DNA of 43,052 nucleotides from a bacterium D16-50 (GCA_003612485.1 RAZA01000033.1:1-43052); one strand, 5' to 3'. Positions 15,916-24,030 are shown, counted from the stretch's first letter. Notes: generated by a model from the sequence alone, not told the origin. Program-made: numbers and translations.

Positions 15916-16992
15916 ATGGATAAGGCGGATAATGAAAAAGGGGTATCCCAATTGAAAAAGGAATTTCAATCGGAAAAGGAATCCCAATTGGAAAAGGAAT
16001 CCCAATCGGAAAAGGAATCCCAATTGGAAAAGGAATCCCAATCGGAAAAGGAATCTCAATCGGAAAAGGAATTCCAATCGGATAAAGCATTCAGATGGAA
16101 AAAAAGATTTCATAAAATATTTGCAGTTTTAGCGGTTGTTTTATTGGCACTGACATTTCTTTCAAAATCCTTCTATAACTATCGGCTTCCGGTGGTAAAG
16201 GCAGCACTGCCCAGACAAGGCAGACTTATCTTTACAGTGGAAGGAACCTCAGAATTTGTTTATGCGCACACAGAATCTGTCTATGCAGACGTTGACGGCA
16301 AGATAAGGGAGATATTGGTGGATGTGGGGGATGAGGTAAAGGCAGGCCAGACCTTGATGCGGGTTGAACTGAGTGGAGCAGGGGAAATGTATGATGTCAA
16401 GGCGGGTAAAGACGGGATTATCTCATGGATGGGCGTCAGCAAAGGGCTATATGTGTCCTCCATGCAGAATACGATTTTGTATGTGATTGCTGAAAAGTCG
16501 GAAGAATGGGTATGCGGACTGATTATCAGCGAGGAACAGCTTGAACATATCAGCATGGAAAGCGTTCCGGTGCTGGAACTTGTGGGTCAGAATGAATCGG
16601 TGGAGGGAGAAATCAGTTCCATCTTTGGATATGAGAGTCAGGATCTGCAAGGTTATCAAGTAAATATCACTGTGAGAAGCGCAGATATGCCTCTTGCAGG
16701 GAAGCGGGTGAAAATAACCATCCGTGAAGACAGCGGGCTATATGATACGCTTATTCCGGCAGCAGCGCTGTGCAAAGATGCAGTAGGCTATTATGTTCTG
16801 GTAGTGCAGGAGAATAACAGTGTACTGGGGGAAGGATACAAGGTCCATAGGATGTCCGTGGATTTACTGGGTTCCGATGAAGCCTACTGTGCAGTGAGGG
16901 GACTTCCGATAGATGAACTTGTCGTTATAGCATCTACAAGTGAAATTGCGGATGGGAGCAATGTATTTTACGAGGGAGACGGCACGCGATGA
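15916..16992 (+). CDS. HlyD/MacA-like membrane fusion (efflux adaptor) protein with repeat N-terminus
   Basis: A periplasmic-adaptor-type protein for an exporter. Residues 1-60 are cytoplasmic, hydrophilic and built from seven near-identical six-residue units (QSEKES/QLEKES). One membrane segment follows (about 70-88, KIFAVLAVVLLALTFLSK), then a strand that starts the adaptor fold, a biotinyl-lipoyl-like half motif (ADVDGKIREILVDVGDEVKA), a short hairpin and beta-barrel domains to the C-terminus. The long helical hairpin of classic HlyD is missing, as in short Gram-positive MacA-like proteins. 358 residues. It overlaps the next gene by 4 bp (ATGA), so adaptor and permease are made together. 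The cargo is unknown. Confidence 0.8.
   Translation: MDKADNEKGVSQLKKEFQSEKESQLEKESQSEKESQLEKESQSEKESQSEKEFQSDKAFRWKKRFHKIFAVLAVVLLALTFLSKSFYNYRLPVVKAALPRQGRLIFTVEGTSEFVYAHTESVYADVDGKIREILVDVGDEVKAGQTLMRVELSGAGEMYDVKAGKDGIISWMGVSKGLYVSSMQNTILYVIAEKSEEWVCGLIISEEQLEHISMESVPVLELVGQNESVEGEISSIFGYESQDLQGYQVNITVRSADMPLAGKRVKITIREDSGLYDTLIPAAALCKDAVGYYVLVVQENNSVLGEGYKVHRMSVDLLGSDEAYCAVRGLPIDELVVIASTSEIADGSNVFYEGDGTR
15949..16074 (+). repeat. Tandem 18-bp repeat, seven copies, in coding sequence
   Basis: Seven units of CAATCGGAAAAGGAATCC with a few variants (CAATTG, ATTT, ATCT and ATTC endings), then a partial eighth. The 18-base period keeps the frame and adds six residues per unit, so copy-number change would lengthen or shorten the cytoplasmic tail without breaking the gene. 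Confidence 0.95.
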
Positions 16993-18062
16993 AAGGAATG
17001 TTCGGAAGGAAATTACTGGTGTTGCTGATTCTTGTGGGAGCGGCAGGGATGTGCCTATTATCTTGGCTGGAAATACAGAGCGCGGTATGCCAGAGAGTAT
17101 ATGCATTATCATTTCGGCGTGACGACCGGTTTTTTACAGAAACTGACATTGCCAATATTGAGAAGGAAGGGATTGACCTGACCTATACACTGCAGGCTTA
17201 CCCTGATGTGTCAAACGGCTTCCGCAGGGAGGAAATTTCTGTCTTCCTGACCAATGAAAACTACGCATTTTTTACAAATACCCACATGCAGGAAGGTGCC
17301 TTTTTTAACGGTATGCAGATAGATAGGAAGCTGGCGGTAATGGTGCTTAATGAGGCGGCGGCAATTCAGCTTTTTGGGAACCGGGAATGCGTGGGAGAGA
17401 CTGTGTATCTGAATAAAGCGCCCTATCGGATCATAGGGATCATGGCAGGGCAGGACGGGGAAGAAGCCAAAATATATATACCATATTCCACAAAGAACCT
17501 TTGCGATATTCAAGGGTTGGAAATCAGCCAGATATGGTGCGGGTTTCCGAATCCGGCTGAGGCGGTATTGGTGATGAAGAAAGCGGGGCATCCCATAGAA
17601 GCGTTTAAAATGACCCAGATAGATTTAGTAAAGGGCATTTTCCGGCAAAGGTTTCTTGCATTGCTGATAATAACAGGCGCATATGCAGTATTTCTTGGCT
17701 GCGGATCTGTATGGAGATGGAAGAAGTGCATTCCGCAAATAAAGGCCGTTGGGCAGAATGGGAATATTGACATGAAATGGTTCCGTTTCAGTGTATTACA
17801 GATTCTGGGAACTTGCATAGGGGGCGTCTTGTTATGGAAAGCTGTGGAACTCGCATGGTGCGCGCCGCCGAGCTATGAATTGCTGGGTGGCAGCTGGAAG
17901 GATATCATTTTTTGTATAATGGATTTTTATCTCCTTGCCGGCGCAGGGTTAGACAATATGCCGTTATTGCCATATTGGAATTTGGTTTCACTTTTTTCCG
18001 CGGCAGTATATTTTTATTTCTTTTCGTTGTGCATAGTTGCCCGAAAGCCTATTAGAAGATAG
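16989..18062 (+). CDS. MacB/FtsX-like permease with MacB-type extracytoplasmic domain
   Basis: Looks like the membrane part of a MacAB-type transporter. Membrane segment 1 (about 8-27) is followed by a roughly 190-residue outside domain containing LAVMVLNEAAAIQLFGNREC and GETVYLNKAPYRIIGIM, which matches the MacB periplasmic core pattern. Three further membrane segments follow near 215-235, 262-282 and 330-350. This is the four-segment FtsX topology, in 357 residues. No ATP-binding domain is fused and no ATPase gene lies in the operon, unlike true MacB. It overlaps the adaptor gene by 4 bp. Possible roles are export of a peptide or glycolipid, or a mechanotransmission/signalling role with the kinase; neither is shown. 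Confidence 0.72.
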   Translation: MKGMFGRKLLVLLILVGAAGMCLLSWLEIQSAVCQRVYALSFRRDDRFFTETDIANIEKEGIDLTYTLQAYPDVSNGFRREEISVFLTNENYAFFTNTHMQEGAFFNGMQIDRKLAVMVLNEAAAIQLFGNRECVGETVYLNKAPYRIIGIMAGQDGEEAKIYIPYSTKNLCDIQGLEISQIWCGFPNPAEAVLVMKKAGHPIEAFKMTQIDLVKGIFRQRFLALLIITGAYAVFLGCGSVWRWKKCIPQIKAVGQNGNIDMKWFRFSVLQILGTCIGGVLLWKAVELAWCAPPSYELLGGSWKDIIFCIMDFYLLAGAGLDNMPLLPYWNLVSLFSAAVYFYFFSLCIVARKPIRR

Positions 18063-18102
18063 GCTGTCAGCAGGATAGTCCTCCATGGGTGAGCGTCAGT
18101 TT

Positions 18103-18150
18103 AAAGGGCGTGAAAAAGCAATTGCTTTCCGCGCGCCCTTTGTGTTTTAA
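18103..18150. terminator. Intrinsic terminator, probably bidirectional
   Basis: AAAGGGCGTG pairs with CGCGCCCTTT (one G-T pair) around an inner GAAAAAGCAATTGCTTTC fold, followed by TGTGTTTT on the plus strand. It closes the operon that ends at 18062 and lies about 100 bp past the stop of the convergent collagen-like gene. Nothing else was seen in 18063-18247. Confidence 0.7.
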
Positions 18151-18247
18151 CACAGTTTTAGATATTGATCTTGCATTTTTTGCGTTTTGTGAATCTGCTG
18201 ATGCAGAGAAAGTGTTTTGGGTAGGTTATCTATAGTGTTGCAAGCCG

Positions 18248-19888
18248 TCAGGTGATTCCTAATCCTGCACTGGCGTATCCGACTACCGTATTCAACAGTG
18301 TCAGACCGCTGGCTGATGCGGAAAGTACAAGCATGAGTCTGGTTCGGGCCGTTACGGGGATGCTGAGTCCCGTAAGGGAACCATTTAACAGTGTTCCGAC
18401 GGCAATAACTCCCGTCAGGGAAGGCGTCAGATTGATCAGTGTACCGGCAATTGGCGAGAAAACGTTATTCGGCGTGGCAGACTGGTAAATCTGTGCAGTC
18501 ACCACAACGGTGGAACCGATCAGGGAAAGGGCGGCCGTTGTGCTGAAAAATGCGCTGAATGACGTGATCGTTCCGGCGCGGGGAACCTGAAAGGCAAAGT
18601 TGGAAAGCGTTCCGGCTGCATTGGTAATGTCAATTGTGGCTCCCAGTACGGTAAGGCCTTGCGCGCTGCTTCCGAATCCCACGAAGGCCGGGATTCCTGC
18701 AAGCCCTCCGGCTATTGTGGTCAAAGTCACGGGAAGGCCGGAGGAGAAAGGAATGATGGCTCCCGTGCCGTCCGCGCCGGTAGGGCCTGTGGGTCCAGTG
18801 GGCCCAGTAGCCCCCGTGGGTCCGGTAGCGCCGTCCGCCCCGGTAGGCCCGGTGGGTCCAGTGGCTCCCGTGGGCCCGGTAGCGCCGTCCGCGCCGGTGG
18901 GTCCAGTAGCGCCGGTGGGCCCGGTGGCGCCGTCTGCGCCGGTAGGGCCGGTAGCTCCCGTAGCGCCGTCCGCGCCGGTGGGTCCAGTGGCTCCCGTGGG
19001 CCCGGTAGCGCCGTCCGCCCCGGTAGGCCCAGTGGCTCCCGTGGGTCCGGTAGCGCCGTCTGCGCCGGTAGGGCCAGTAGCCCCCGTGGATCCGGTAGCG
19101 CCGTCCGCGCCGGTGGGTCCAGTAGCGCCGGTGGGCCCGTCCGCGCCGGTAGGCCCGGTAGCGCCGTCTGCGCCGGTAGGGCCGGTAGCTCCCGTAGCGC
19201 CGTCCGCGCCGGTGGGTCCAGTAGCGCCGGTGGGCCCGGTGGCTCCCGTGGGCCCGGTAGCTCCCGTGGGCCCGGTAGCTCCGGTATCACCCGGGCAGCC
19301 CTTCGGCCCTTGGGGGCCAATGGGGCCGGTCACGCCCTGAATACCTTGTGGCCCGGTTACGCCCTGAGGTCCCATTGGCCCAGTAGCGCCGGTAGGACCG
19401 GTAATTCCGGGGATACCCCTCGGCCCCTGAGGGCCGATATCTCCCTGCGGTCCGGCAGGACCCATAGGCCCGGTATTTCCCATAGGTCCCATGGGTCCTA
19501 CATCTCCCTTGGGGCCTTCACAGCCGGGATCTCCCTTGGGTCCGATATCGCCTCTGACCCCCTGAACGCCCTGAATGCCTTGAGGACCGGCATAACCTCT
19601 GGGTCCCTGAGCGCCTCTTGGGCCGGTATTTCCGGTAGGCCCTACCGGTCCGGTATTGCCTCTGGGTCCCCTTGCACCGGGTTCGCCCGGAATACCCTGC
19701 GGGCCCATAGGGCCTTGTTCACCTCTGTCACCTTTCGGACCGGGACAGCCGGGGTCCCCTTTCATGCCCTGTGGTCCCTGAGGTCCCTGATCTCCCTTGG
19801 GTCCGGCTGGCCCGCGCTCACAGCAGGGCTGGCAGCATTGGTTGTTCCCGTAATTTTGGCTGCAGTTGCAATGATTGTTCTGATTCAT
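18248..19888 (-). CDS. Collagen-like exosporium protein, BclB type
   Basis: A probable spore-surface filament protein of 546 residues. The N-terminus MNQNNHCNCSQNYGNN carries a cysteine cluster (CCQPCCERG) that could crosslink it. Residues about 30-375 are Gly-X-Y triplets, first varied (GPQGPQGMKGDPG) and then a highly regular GPTGATGPTGADGATG block. The C-terminal domain (about 385-546; PFSSGLPVTLTTIAGGLAG, then GSSAQGLT, RAGTITSFSAFFS and SIPVTARTRLMLVLS) matches the BclB-type trimerising domain of exosporium glycoproteins. ATG 19888 has AAAGGA 9 bp upstream; a longer frame to 20020 has no ribosome site. Thr-rich triplets are the usual sites of O-glycosylation in such proteins, and a glycosyltransferase is next to it. 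Upstream CATATATTA resembles a mother-cell sigma -10 box, but no matching -35 is clear. Confidence 0.9.
   Translation of the reverse strand: MNQNNHCNCSQNYGNNQCCQPCCERGPAGPKGDQGPQGPQGMKGDPGCPGPKGDRGEQGPMGPQGIPGEPGARGPRGNTGPVGPTGNTGPRGAQGPRGYAGPQGIQGVQGVRGDIGPKGDPGCEGPKGDVGPMGPMGNTGPMGPAGPQGDIGPQGPRGIPGITGPTGATGPMGPQGVTGPQGIQGVTGPIGPQGPKGCPGDTGATGPTGATGPTGATGPTGATGPTGADGATGATGPTGADGATGPTGADGPTGATGPTGADGATGSTGATGPTGADGATGPTGATGPTGADGATGPTGATGPTGADGATGATGPTGADGATGPTGATGPTGADGATGPTGATGPTGPTGADGATGPTGATGPTGPTGPTGADGTGAIIPFSSGLPVTLTTIAGGLAGIPAFVGFGSSAQGLTVLGATIDITNAAGTLSNFAFQVPRAGTITSFSAFFSTTAALSLIGSTVVVTAQIYQSATPNNVFSPIAGTLINLTPSLTGVIAVGTLLNGSLTGLSIPVTARTRLMLVLSASASGLTLLNTVVGYASAGLGIT
18768..19300 (-). 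repeat. Collagen triplet repeat block (9/18-base periods)
   Basis: Near-identical units encoding GPTGATGPTGADGATG-type triplets, rich in GGCCC and GGTCC on the minus strand. Such blocks recombine and slip easily, so length is expected to vary between strains and could be wrong in an assembly. Confidence 0.9.
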
Positions 19889-20070
19889 ATACACACATCC
19901 TTTTTCAATACTGACAAAGATTGTCGGTGGAAAATCCGCGTCTGTCCGGATCAGCTGCAAGATTTTTTGAAAACTGTTCTTTGTCAATAATAATATATGA
20001 ATAAACTGTTTTTTTGCCACATATAATAGTAAGTTAAGTCTGCGGTTCTTTCGGATAAGGGATGAGCAGG

Positions 20071-21141
20071 TTAGGATAAATTTTCAAAATATTGCTTATT
20101 GTAGAGATAAGCTTTTGAATAGGGTTTGCATAGCCCGGCCTTTTCGTTGTATTCTTTTGCCTTTTCTGTATTCCCCAATTTGTCATGGCATACACACAGC
20201 TGCAATAAAGGAATATAGTCATAACAGTCCGGCTGAATGAAGCCCCCTGTCCGTTCCGTTTGTTCTCTGGTCAATGCAGTCTCGTACCAATAGACGGCAT
20301 TGCGATAATTTCCGCGCTGCAGGAAGTGATTTCCGATAGCGCAGCACACTTCTGCCCGAGGAATATCGAACACTAGGCTGCGGAGCAGTACCATAAGGGA
20401 GGAATCGTTTCTTCCCAATCTGTCGTAACAGTCCGCGCAGACTGTGCAGGCTTCTATTTTGTTTTCAACCCATCCTTCAGGGAGGTTCAGAAACTGCTCC
20501 AACACAGAGGCGGCTTCCTCGTATTTCCGATGATAATACAGTTCGCGGCCATAGTAGTATAAATGGCGTGGTTCCAGAGTTTTTCCATGTGAAAGCATCT
20601 TCTGGTATATTTTCAGGTTTCTGTCCGGATCGCCCGGCCCGGTTTTCCTATGGGTGACGGCGGTATCGGAGTAAAGGATTTTTCCGGCAGGGGATATTAC
20701 CTCATGGACTTCACCTACCCAGCGGTATTCCGGTGAATTTTTGATCCAGCGCTCCCGATAATAGGCAAAGGCAGGTTTTCCTGTTTCGTCAAAGGAAGTA
20801 TGGTATTTCATCATTACCATATCGGTATCCGGAGGCAGGGATTGTTTTAAGAGAAGAAATTTTTCCCGATCTGCCGGTTCAAGAATGTCGTCGGCGTCCA
20901 GCCACATGCAGTACTCCATGGAAGCCTTTGAAAAGGATTCGTTTCTGGCGGCAGCAAAATCGTCATTCCAGAGATACCGATATATTTTTTCGGTGAATTG
21001 GGCTGCGATTTCCACAGTCCGGTCAGAAGAACCAGTGTCCACAATAATGATTTCATCTACAAGATCATACACACTGTTCAGACAGCGTGCCAGTGTTTTT
21101 TCTTCGTTTTTTACGATCATACATAGACTGATAGTTGCCAT
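20071..21141 (-). CDS. Family 2 glycosyltransferase with TPR-like C-terminus
   Basis: A 356-residue protein with a GT-A domain (about 1-230). It begins TISLCMIVKNEEKTLARC, carries DTGSSDRT for nucleotide-sugar contact, the metal-binding DXD motif in WLDADD at 80-85, and RWVGEVHEVI in the acceptor part. The C-terminal third consists of paired helices resembling tetratricopeptide repeats (YYYGRELYYHRKYEEAASV, CYDRLGRNDSS, GNYRNAVYWYETAL), which in related enzymes hold a protein acceptor. It lies between two collagen-like genes on the same strand, so it most likely glycosylates one or both; this is inferred from context. The start has GAGG upstream. No transport or sugar-synthesis genes are adjacent. 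Confidence 0.9.
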   Translation of the reverse strand: MATISLCMIVKNEEKTLARCLNSVYDLVDEIIIVDTGSSDRTVEIAAQFTEKIYRYLWNDDFAAARNESFSKASMEYCMWLDADDILEPADREKFLLLKQSLPPDTDMVMMKYHTSFDETGKPAFAYYRERWIKNSPEYRWVGEVHEVISPAGKILYSDTAVTHRKTGPGDPDRNLKIYQKMLSHGKTLEPRHLYYYGRELYYHRKYEEAASVLEQFLNLPEGWVENKIEACTVCADCYDRLGRNDSSLMVLLRSLVFDIPRAEVCCAIGNHFLQRGNYRNAVYWYETALTREQTERTGGFIQPDCYDYIPLLQLCVCHDKLGNTEKAKEYNEKAGLCKPYSKAYLYNKQYFENLS

Positions 21142-21215
21142 AGTGTAAACCTCATTTCTTTTCCGAACCTAGGCTGCAGACTGACCGCAGGCTGGGTTCA
21201 GGCTGTCATGCTGAA

Positions 21216-21881
21216 CTATAGATGCTGAATTGTCATATTCATGGAGATAATCAAGGCCCTTTCCGAGCAATGCCACACAAAATAAAATGGAGTGGAATCT
21301 TTAATTTCGATCATAAAATATCGGGACAGTTCCAAGGTCTGGCGTCTTTTTTTCGTAACTGCATATCCCATGTAAGCCGGCTGCGTGCAGCTGTTGAATA
21401 TGGGGGTAAGCTTTACGGTTCCCGGCGCTTTCAGCTCTGTGGAAATGTAATAATAAATGGCATAAAATCCGGGAGTCAGGATGACGGAGTGGCCGCTGCC
21501 TGAGGAAATATGCCCTGTTGTGTCCGGAATGTCTGTTTTAAGGGGAAGGCTGGCGCTTTTGGGTACAGTAAATTCGGAACCGGAAAACGTGGCAAAAATG
21601 CTGCTTTGCGGGTATCCGGGAGGCCCTGACGGTCCTCTGGGCCCTGGTTCGCCTTGAGGGCCCTGAGGTCCTGTAACTCCTTGAGGACCCTGAGGCCCGG
21701 TAACGCCCTGAGGTCCGGGTTCGCCCCGCTCTCCGGGACAGCCGGGCGGTCCGGGTTCTCCTCTTGGCCCCATAGGCCCCATGGGCCCCATAGGACCCGT
21801 GGACTGTGGAGGACATGGCTCGCCAGACATCATTTCGCGTCTGCTTGGTTGGGGGGAGTTGTTTCTGTTATAAAAATTCAA
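21216..21881 (-). CDS. Small collagen-like protein with C-terminal globular domain
   Basis: A 221-residue probable surface or spore protein. The N-terminus MNFYNRNNSPQPSRRE is followed by about 23 Gly-X-Y triplets (TGPMGPMGPMGPRGEPG to GPRGPSGPPG). The globular domain (about 96-221; IFATFSGSEFTVPKSASLP, VILTPGFYAIYYYIS and TPFYFVWHCSERALIISM) has the alternating pattern of a BclA/C1q-like beta sandwich. The start is read as TTG 21881 because AGAGGTG lies 7 bp upstream and the next in-frame ATG has none. It is 74 bp ahead of the glycosyltransferase on the same strand, so a shared transcript is likely. Confidence 0.8.
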   Translation of the reverse strand: MNFYNRNNSPQPSRREMMSGEPCPPQSTGPMGPMGPMGPRGEPGPPGCPGERGEPGPQGVTGPQGPQGVTGPQGPQGEPGPRGPSGPPGYPQSSIFATFSGSEFTVPKSASLPLKTDIPDTTGHISSGSGHSVILTPGFYAIYYYISTELKAPGTVKLTPIFNSCTQPAYMGYAVTKKRRQTLELSRYFMIEIKDSTPFYFVWHCSERALIISMNMTIQHL

Positions 21882-21978
21882 TGAATATCACCTCTTTTTT
21901 CTTGCTTTGCAGAATGGGGTAATAGGTTGACGCCCTATGTCATTATATGAAGAAATTTGACGACTGTTTACTCCGTTC

Positions 21979-22296
21979 ATGGTAACTTATGCACACAAAA
22001 CACTTCTGGTAACTGTATATGAAAAACAGCCCGGCAAGCCGGAGCTGCTCTTGACGAAGAGCATTCCCGATGGAGATGAGGTCGTCCTTTTGGACGTAGA
22101 ATTTTTAAAAGATATTGGGGTAAATAGTCATCTTTTCTTCGAGCCGAACTTTGGCACGGAGATTGTGACATCAGAGCGGTATAATATCTTTTACGATGAA
22201 AATATGCTGTCTGAACTGGATGGTGCCAAAATGTCACCTTTGGCAGGGAGGTGCAAAGTCCCCCCTGCCGGGTTATCTGTCGTTTGGGAAGGCTGA
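21979..22296 (+). CDS. Small protein of unknown function, possibly a gene remnant
   Basis: A 105-residue open frame facing the amidase gene. Residues 5-80 look protein-like, with alternating hydrophobic and charged runs (TLLVTVYEKQPGKPELLLTK, VVLLDVEFLKDIGV, SHLFFEPNFGTEIVTSERYN). The last 20 residues do not. I do not recognise the family. There is no good ribosome site before ATG 21979, which may mean it is the 3' part of a decayed gene. The opposite strand frame has poor protein character. Confidence 0.4.
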   Translation: MVTYAHKTLLVTVYEKQPGKPELLLTKSIPDGDEVVLLDVEFLKDIGVNSHLFFEPNFGTEIVTSERYNIFYDENMLSELDGAKMSPLAGRCKVPPAGLSVVWEG

Positions 22297-22322
22297 TTTT
22301 TGGAACAAAATTTTTTGAGCGT

Positions 22323-23168
22323 TTACACCCTTTTGAGCAGCCCGGCAACCAATAGGTTGTATATACGAGTGTTCTGGGCTGCAGTGCCGATATACCCTTT
22401 TATGTCGTTAGCGGCGGCGATTTTTGCCCGGAAGGAATAGGAGCTGTTCACGCCGATGCCGGCCAATGCCGGAGCCAGTGTGGTTTTTTTGCCGGTGTAT
22501 GCAGGGTAGTAAGTTTCCTCCTTATCCGGCAGGCTGCCGCTTTGATCTCCGGAGGGATTCGACTCGTCCCCGCCTTGCTGTCCGTCGTCATTCTTCCTCA
22601 GGGACAGTTCCGCCGCCAGAAAGCTTACGATCCCCTGAGCGGTCTTCTCGGCATGGTCCGCCGTCAGGATGATAGGCGTATCCTTTGTGGAGTCCATGAA
22701 GCCGTTCTCCAGCAGAAATGCAGGCATCGTGGTATGCATGATCACGTAAAACCCGTTGGCAATGACCTTGCTGCTGCGGTTGCCGATGAGTCCCGTACTG
22801 CCCACCACCGCATCGTAGAGACGCTGGGCCTTGGCACGCATCTGCGCATCATTGTAATAGTACACCACTGTGCCGCCCCCGGATCCGCCGTTTATCCCTG
22901 CATTGTGGTGGACGGACACGTAGATGTCCGCCTTTGCATTATTGGCCGTCTTGACGCGGTTTGCAAGGCTGATGTCCTTCGTTCCCGTGGTGTCGTCCAC
23001 CCGCAGGACGCTGCAGTCATATGCCCCCAGTAGCTCCTGCACCCGGTCAGCGATCCTGTCATTGAGATACCACTCCCTTGTCTGGGCCGGGTCTATGCTC
23101 TGCAGGCATCTCTTTCCTGCCGTGCCCATGCCGTGCCCTGCGTCCAGCGCTATGATCTTTTTCCCCAT
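22323..23168 (-). CDS. N-acetylmuramoyl-L-alanine amidase (phage-type lysin)
   Basis: A zinc amidase that cuts the bond between muramic acid and the stem peptide. The Amidase_3 domain covers about 1-190. Visible metal and catalytic residues are His12 in LDAGHG, Glu in TREWYLNDRIA, the second His in VSVHHNAG and the catalytic Glu in AFLLENGFMDS. A polar linker (about 195-222, DDGQQGGDESNPSGDQSG) leads to a C-terminal domain of about 60 residues that probably binds the wall. No signal peptide is present, which fits a phage endolysin released by a holin, and a holin-like gene lies 30 bp upstream. 281 residues, complete, with a strong AGGAGGAG. A host autolysin is less likely because it could not be exported by itself. 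Confidence 0.9.
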   Translation of the reverse strand: MGKKIIALDAGHGMGTAGKRCLQSIDPAQTREWYLNDRIADRVQELLGAYDCSVLRVDDTTGTKDISLANRVKTANNAKADIYVSVHHNAGINGGSGGGTVVYYYNDAQMRAKAQRLYDAVVGSTGLIGNRSSKVIANGFYVIMHTTMPAFLLENGFMDSTKDTPIILTADHAEKTAQGIVSFLAAELSLRKNDDGQQGGDESNPSGDQSGSLPDKEETYYPAYTGKKTTLAPALAGIGVNSSYSFRAKIAAANDIKGYIGTAAQNTRIYNLLVAGLLKRV

Positions 23169-23198
23169 CCTTATTCTCCTCCTCTTCTATCCTATTGC

Positions 23199-23369
23199 TT
23201 ACTCCCGAATTTCAAGCTCAGGCAGGCCCTTGAGGGATGTGAGCAGGGACACAACGCCTGCCAGAGCCGCCGTTCCCGCCACTGTCCCCCAGTTCGCCGC
23301 CTGCACCATGGTCTTCAGCGCCCTTATCCCTGCCCTCTTCATCCATTCAGTCCAGTCTCTCTTCCTCAT
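23199..23369 (-). CDS. Shortened r1t-like phage holin
   Basis: A 56-residue protein starting MRKRDWTEWMKRAGIRALK and ending LAGVVSLLTSLKGLPELEIR. Both ends match the r1t-type holin pattern, but the stretch between KTMVQAA and NWGTVAGTAALAG seems to lack about 15-20 residues that normally form the first membrane segment. One membrane segment remains. It is probably an in-frame deletion derivative and may not form lethal holes. The position directly before the amidase is the usual lysis-module order. Confidence 0.6.
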   Translation of the reverse strand: MRKRDWTEWMKRAGIRALKTMVQAANWGTVAGTAALAGVVSLLTSLKGLPELEIRE

Positions 23370-23900
23370 AATCTTTCATCTCTTTTTTGTAGTTTATATT
23401 GCCGGCAATGCCACCATTGTATGCAAAGCTTATGTTTTTGGTGCTGGCCCATTGCGCTGTCAGTACCATGCGGGATGATATGACCGCTGCTTGTCCGGGG
23501 GGATAGGCAGTACTTCCCGATTTCCAAGCGGCAAAGAGGTAACTCGTCCGTGTATATCCGCATGCGGCGACCGTAATGCGCGTCCTATAGCGCGGTTGTG
23601 TCGTATAGATTGTATTCAACGATAAATTCTGTCTTCATGGTCTCCTTGTTGGTTCCTTGGCTGTCAGCCTGCATGTGAATCCGGTGAATTCCGCCTCATT
23701 GTCCGGAATCTTCTAGTTCAGGTTTACCGTTACTAGAACCCTATCCATTCCTCCGGAACCGTTTCGGCTTATAACGTTCTCGATGGCCTGCTCTATTGTG
23801 GCAAGCGGAACCTCGATATTTGTTCTGTCTGCAGATTGGTTGTCAGGCACCGCAAGGAAAGGGGGCCCCGCGCATCACTGCGCCGGCGGCAAGGCGCGGT
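23370..23900 (-). pseudogene. Decayed phage structural gene(s)
   Basis: Two pieces can be read on the minus strand. One (about 23395-23580) encodes YLFAAWKSGSTAYPPGQ, ISSRMVLTAQW and FAYNGG, which resembles a Listeria-Bacteroides (InlB-B) type repeat. The other (about 23713-23874) encodes FLAVPDNQSADRTNIEV and ATIEQAIENVISRNGSGG and then hits a TAG. Further stops and frame changes separate them. Order (tail-like, holin, amidase) suggests the end of a prophage whose remainder has been lost. No intact gene was found between 23370 and 24227. Confidence 0.45.
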
Positions 23901-24030
23901 ATGGAGATCTCCGGCAGCTTCGGTATATCAGAGCTGAATTTCTCTTCTCCAAATAGGGGAACTCAGGTCATCAATGTTTTGCATCTGTCTGTCTTCAACT
24001 TGCCGTGGAGATTTATTTTACGCCGAATTC

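Noticed and set aside
15949..16074. CRISPR array
   Set aside because: The repeats are contiguous 18-bp units without spacers and lie in frame within a coding sequence.
15854..16113. Minus-strand frames with repeated PIGIPF-type units opposite the adaptor gene
   Set aside because: They are shadows of the 18-bp tandem repeat; the plus strand carries the start, ribosome site and adaptor fold.
18600..19990. Long plus-strand frames rich in Pro, Gly, Ser and Ala opposite the collagen-like gene
   Set aside because: Artefacts of the GC-rich triplet repeat; the minus-strand protein has recognisable end domains and a ribosome site.
19888..20030. Sporulation sigma-K promoter of the collagen-like gene
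   Set aside because: A CATATATTA -10-like box is present upstream, but no matching -35 dinucleotide at the right distance; too weak to call.
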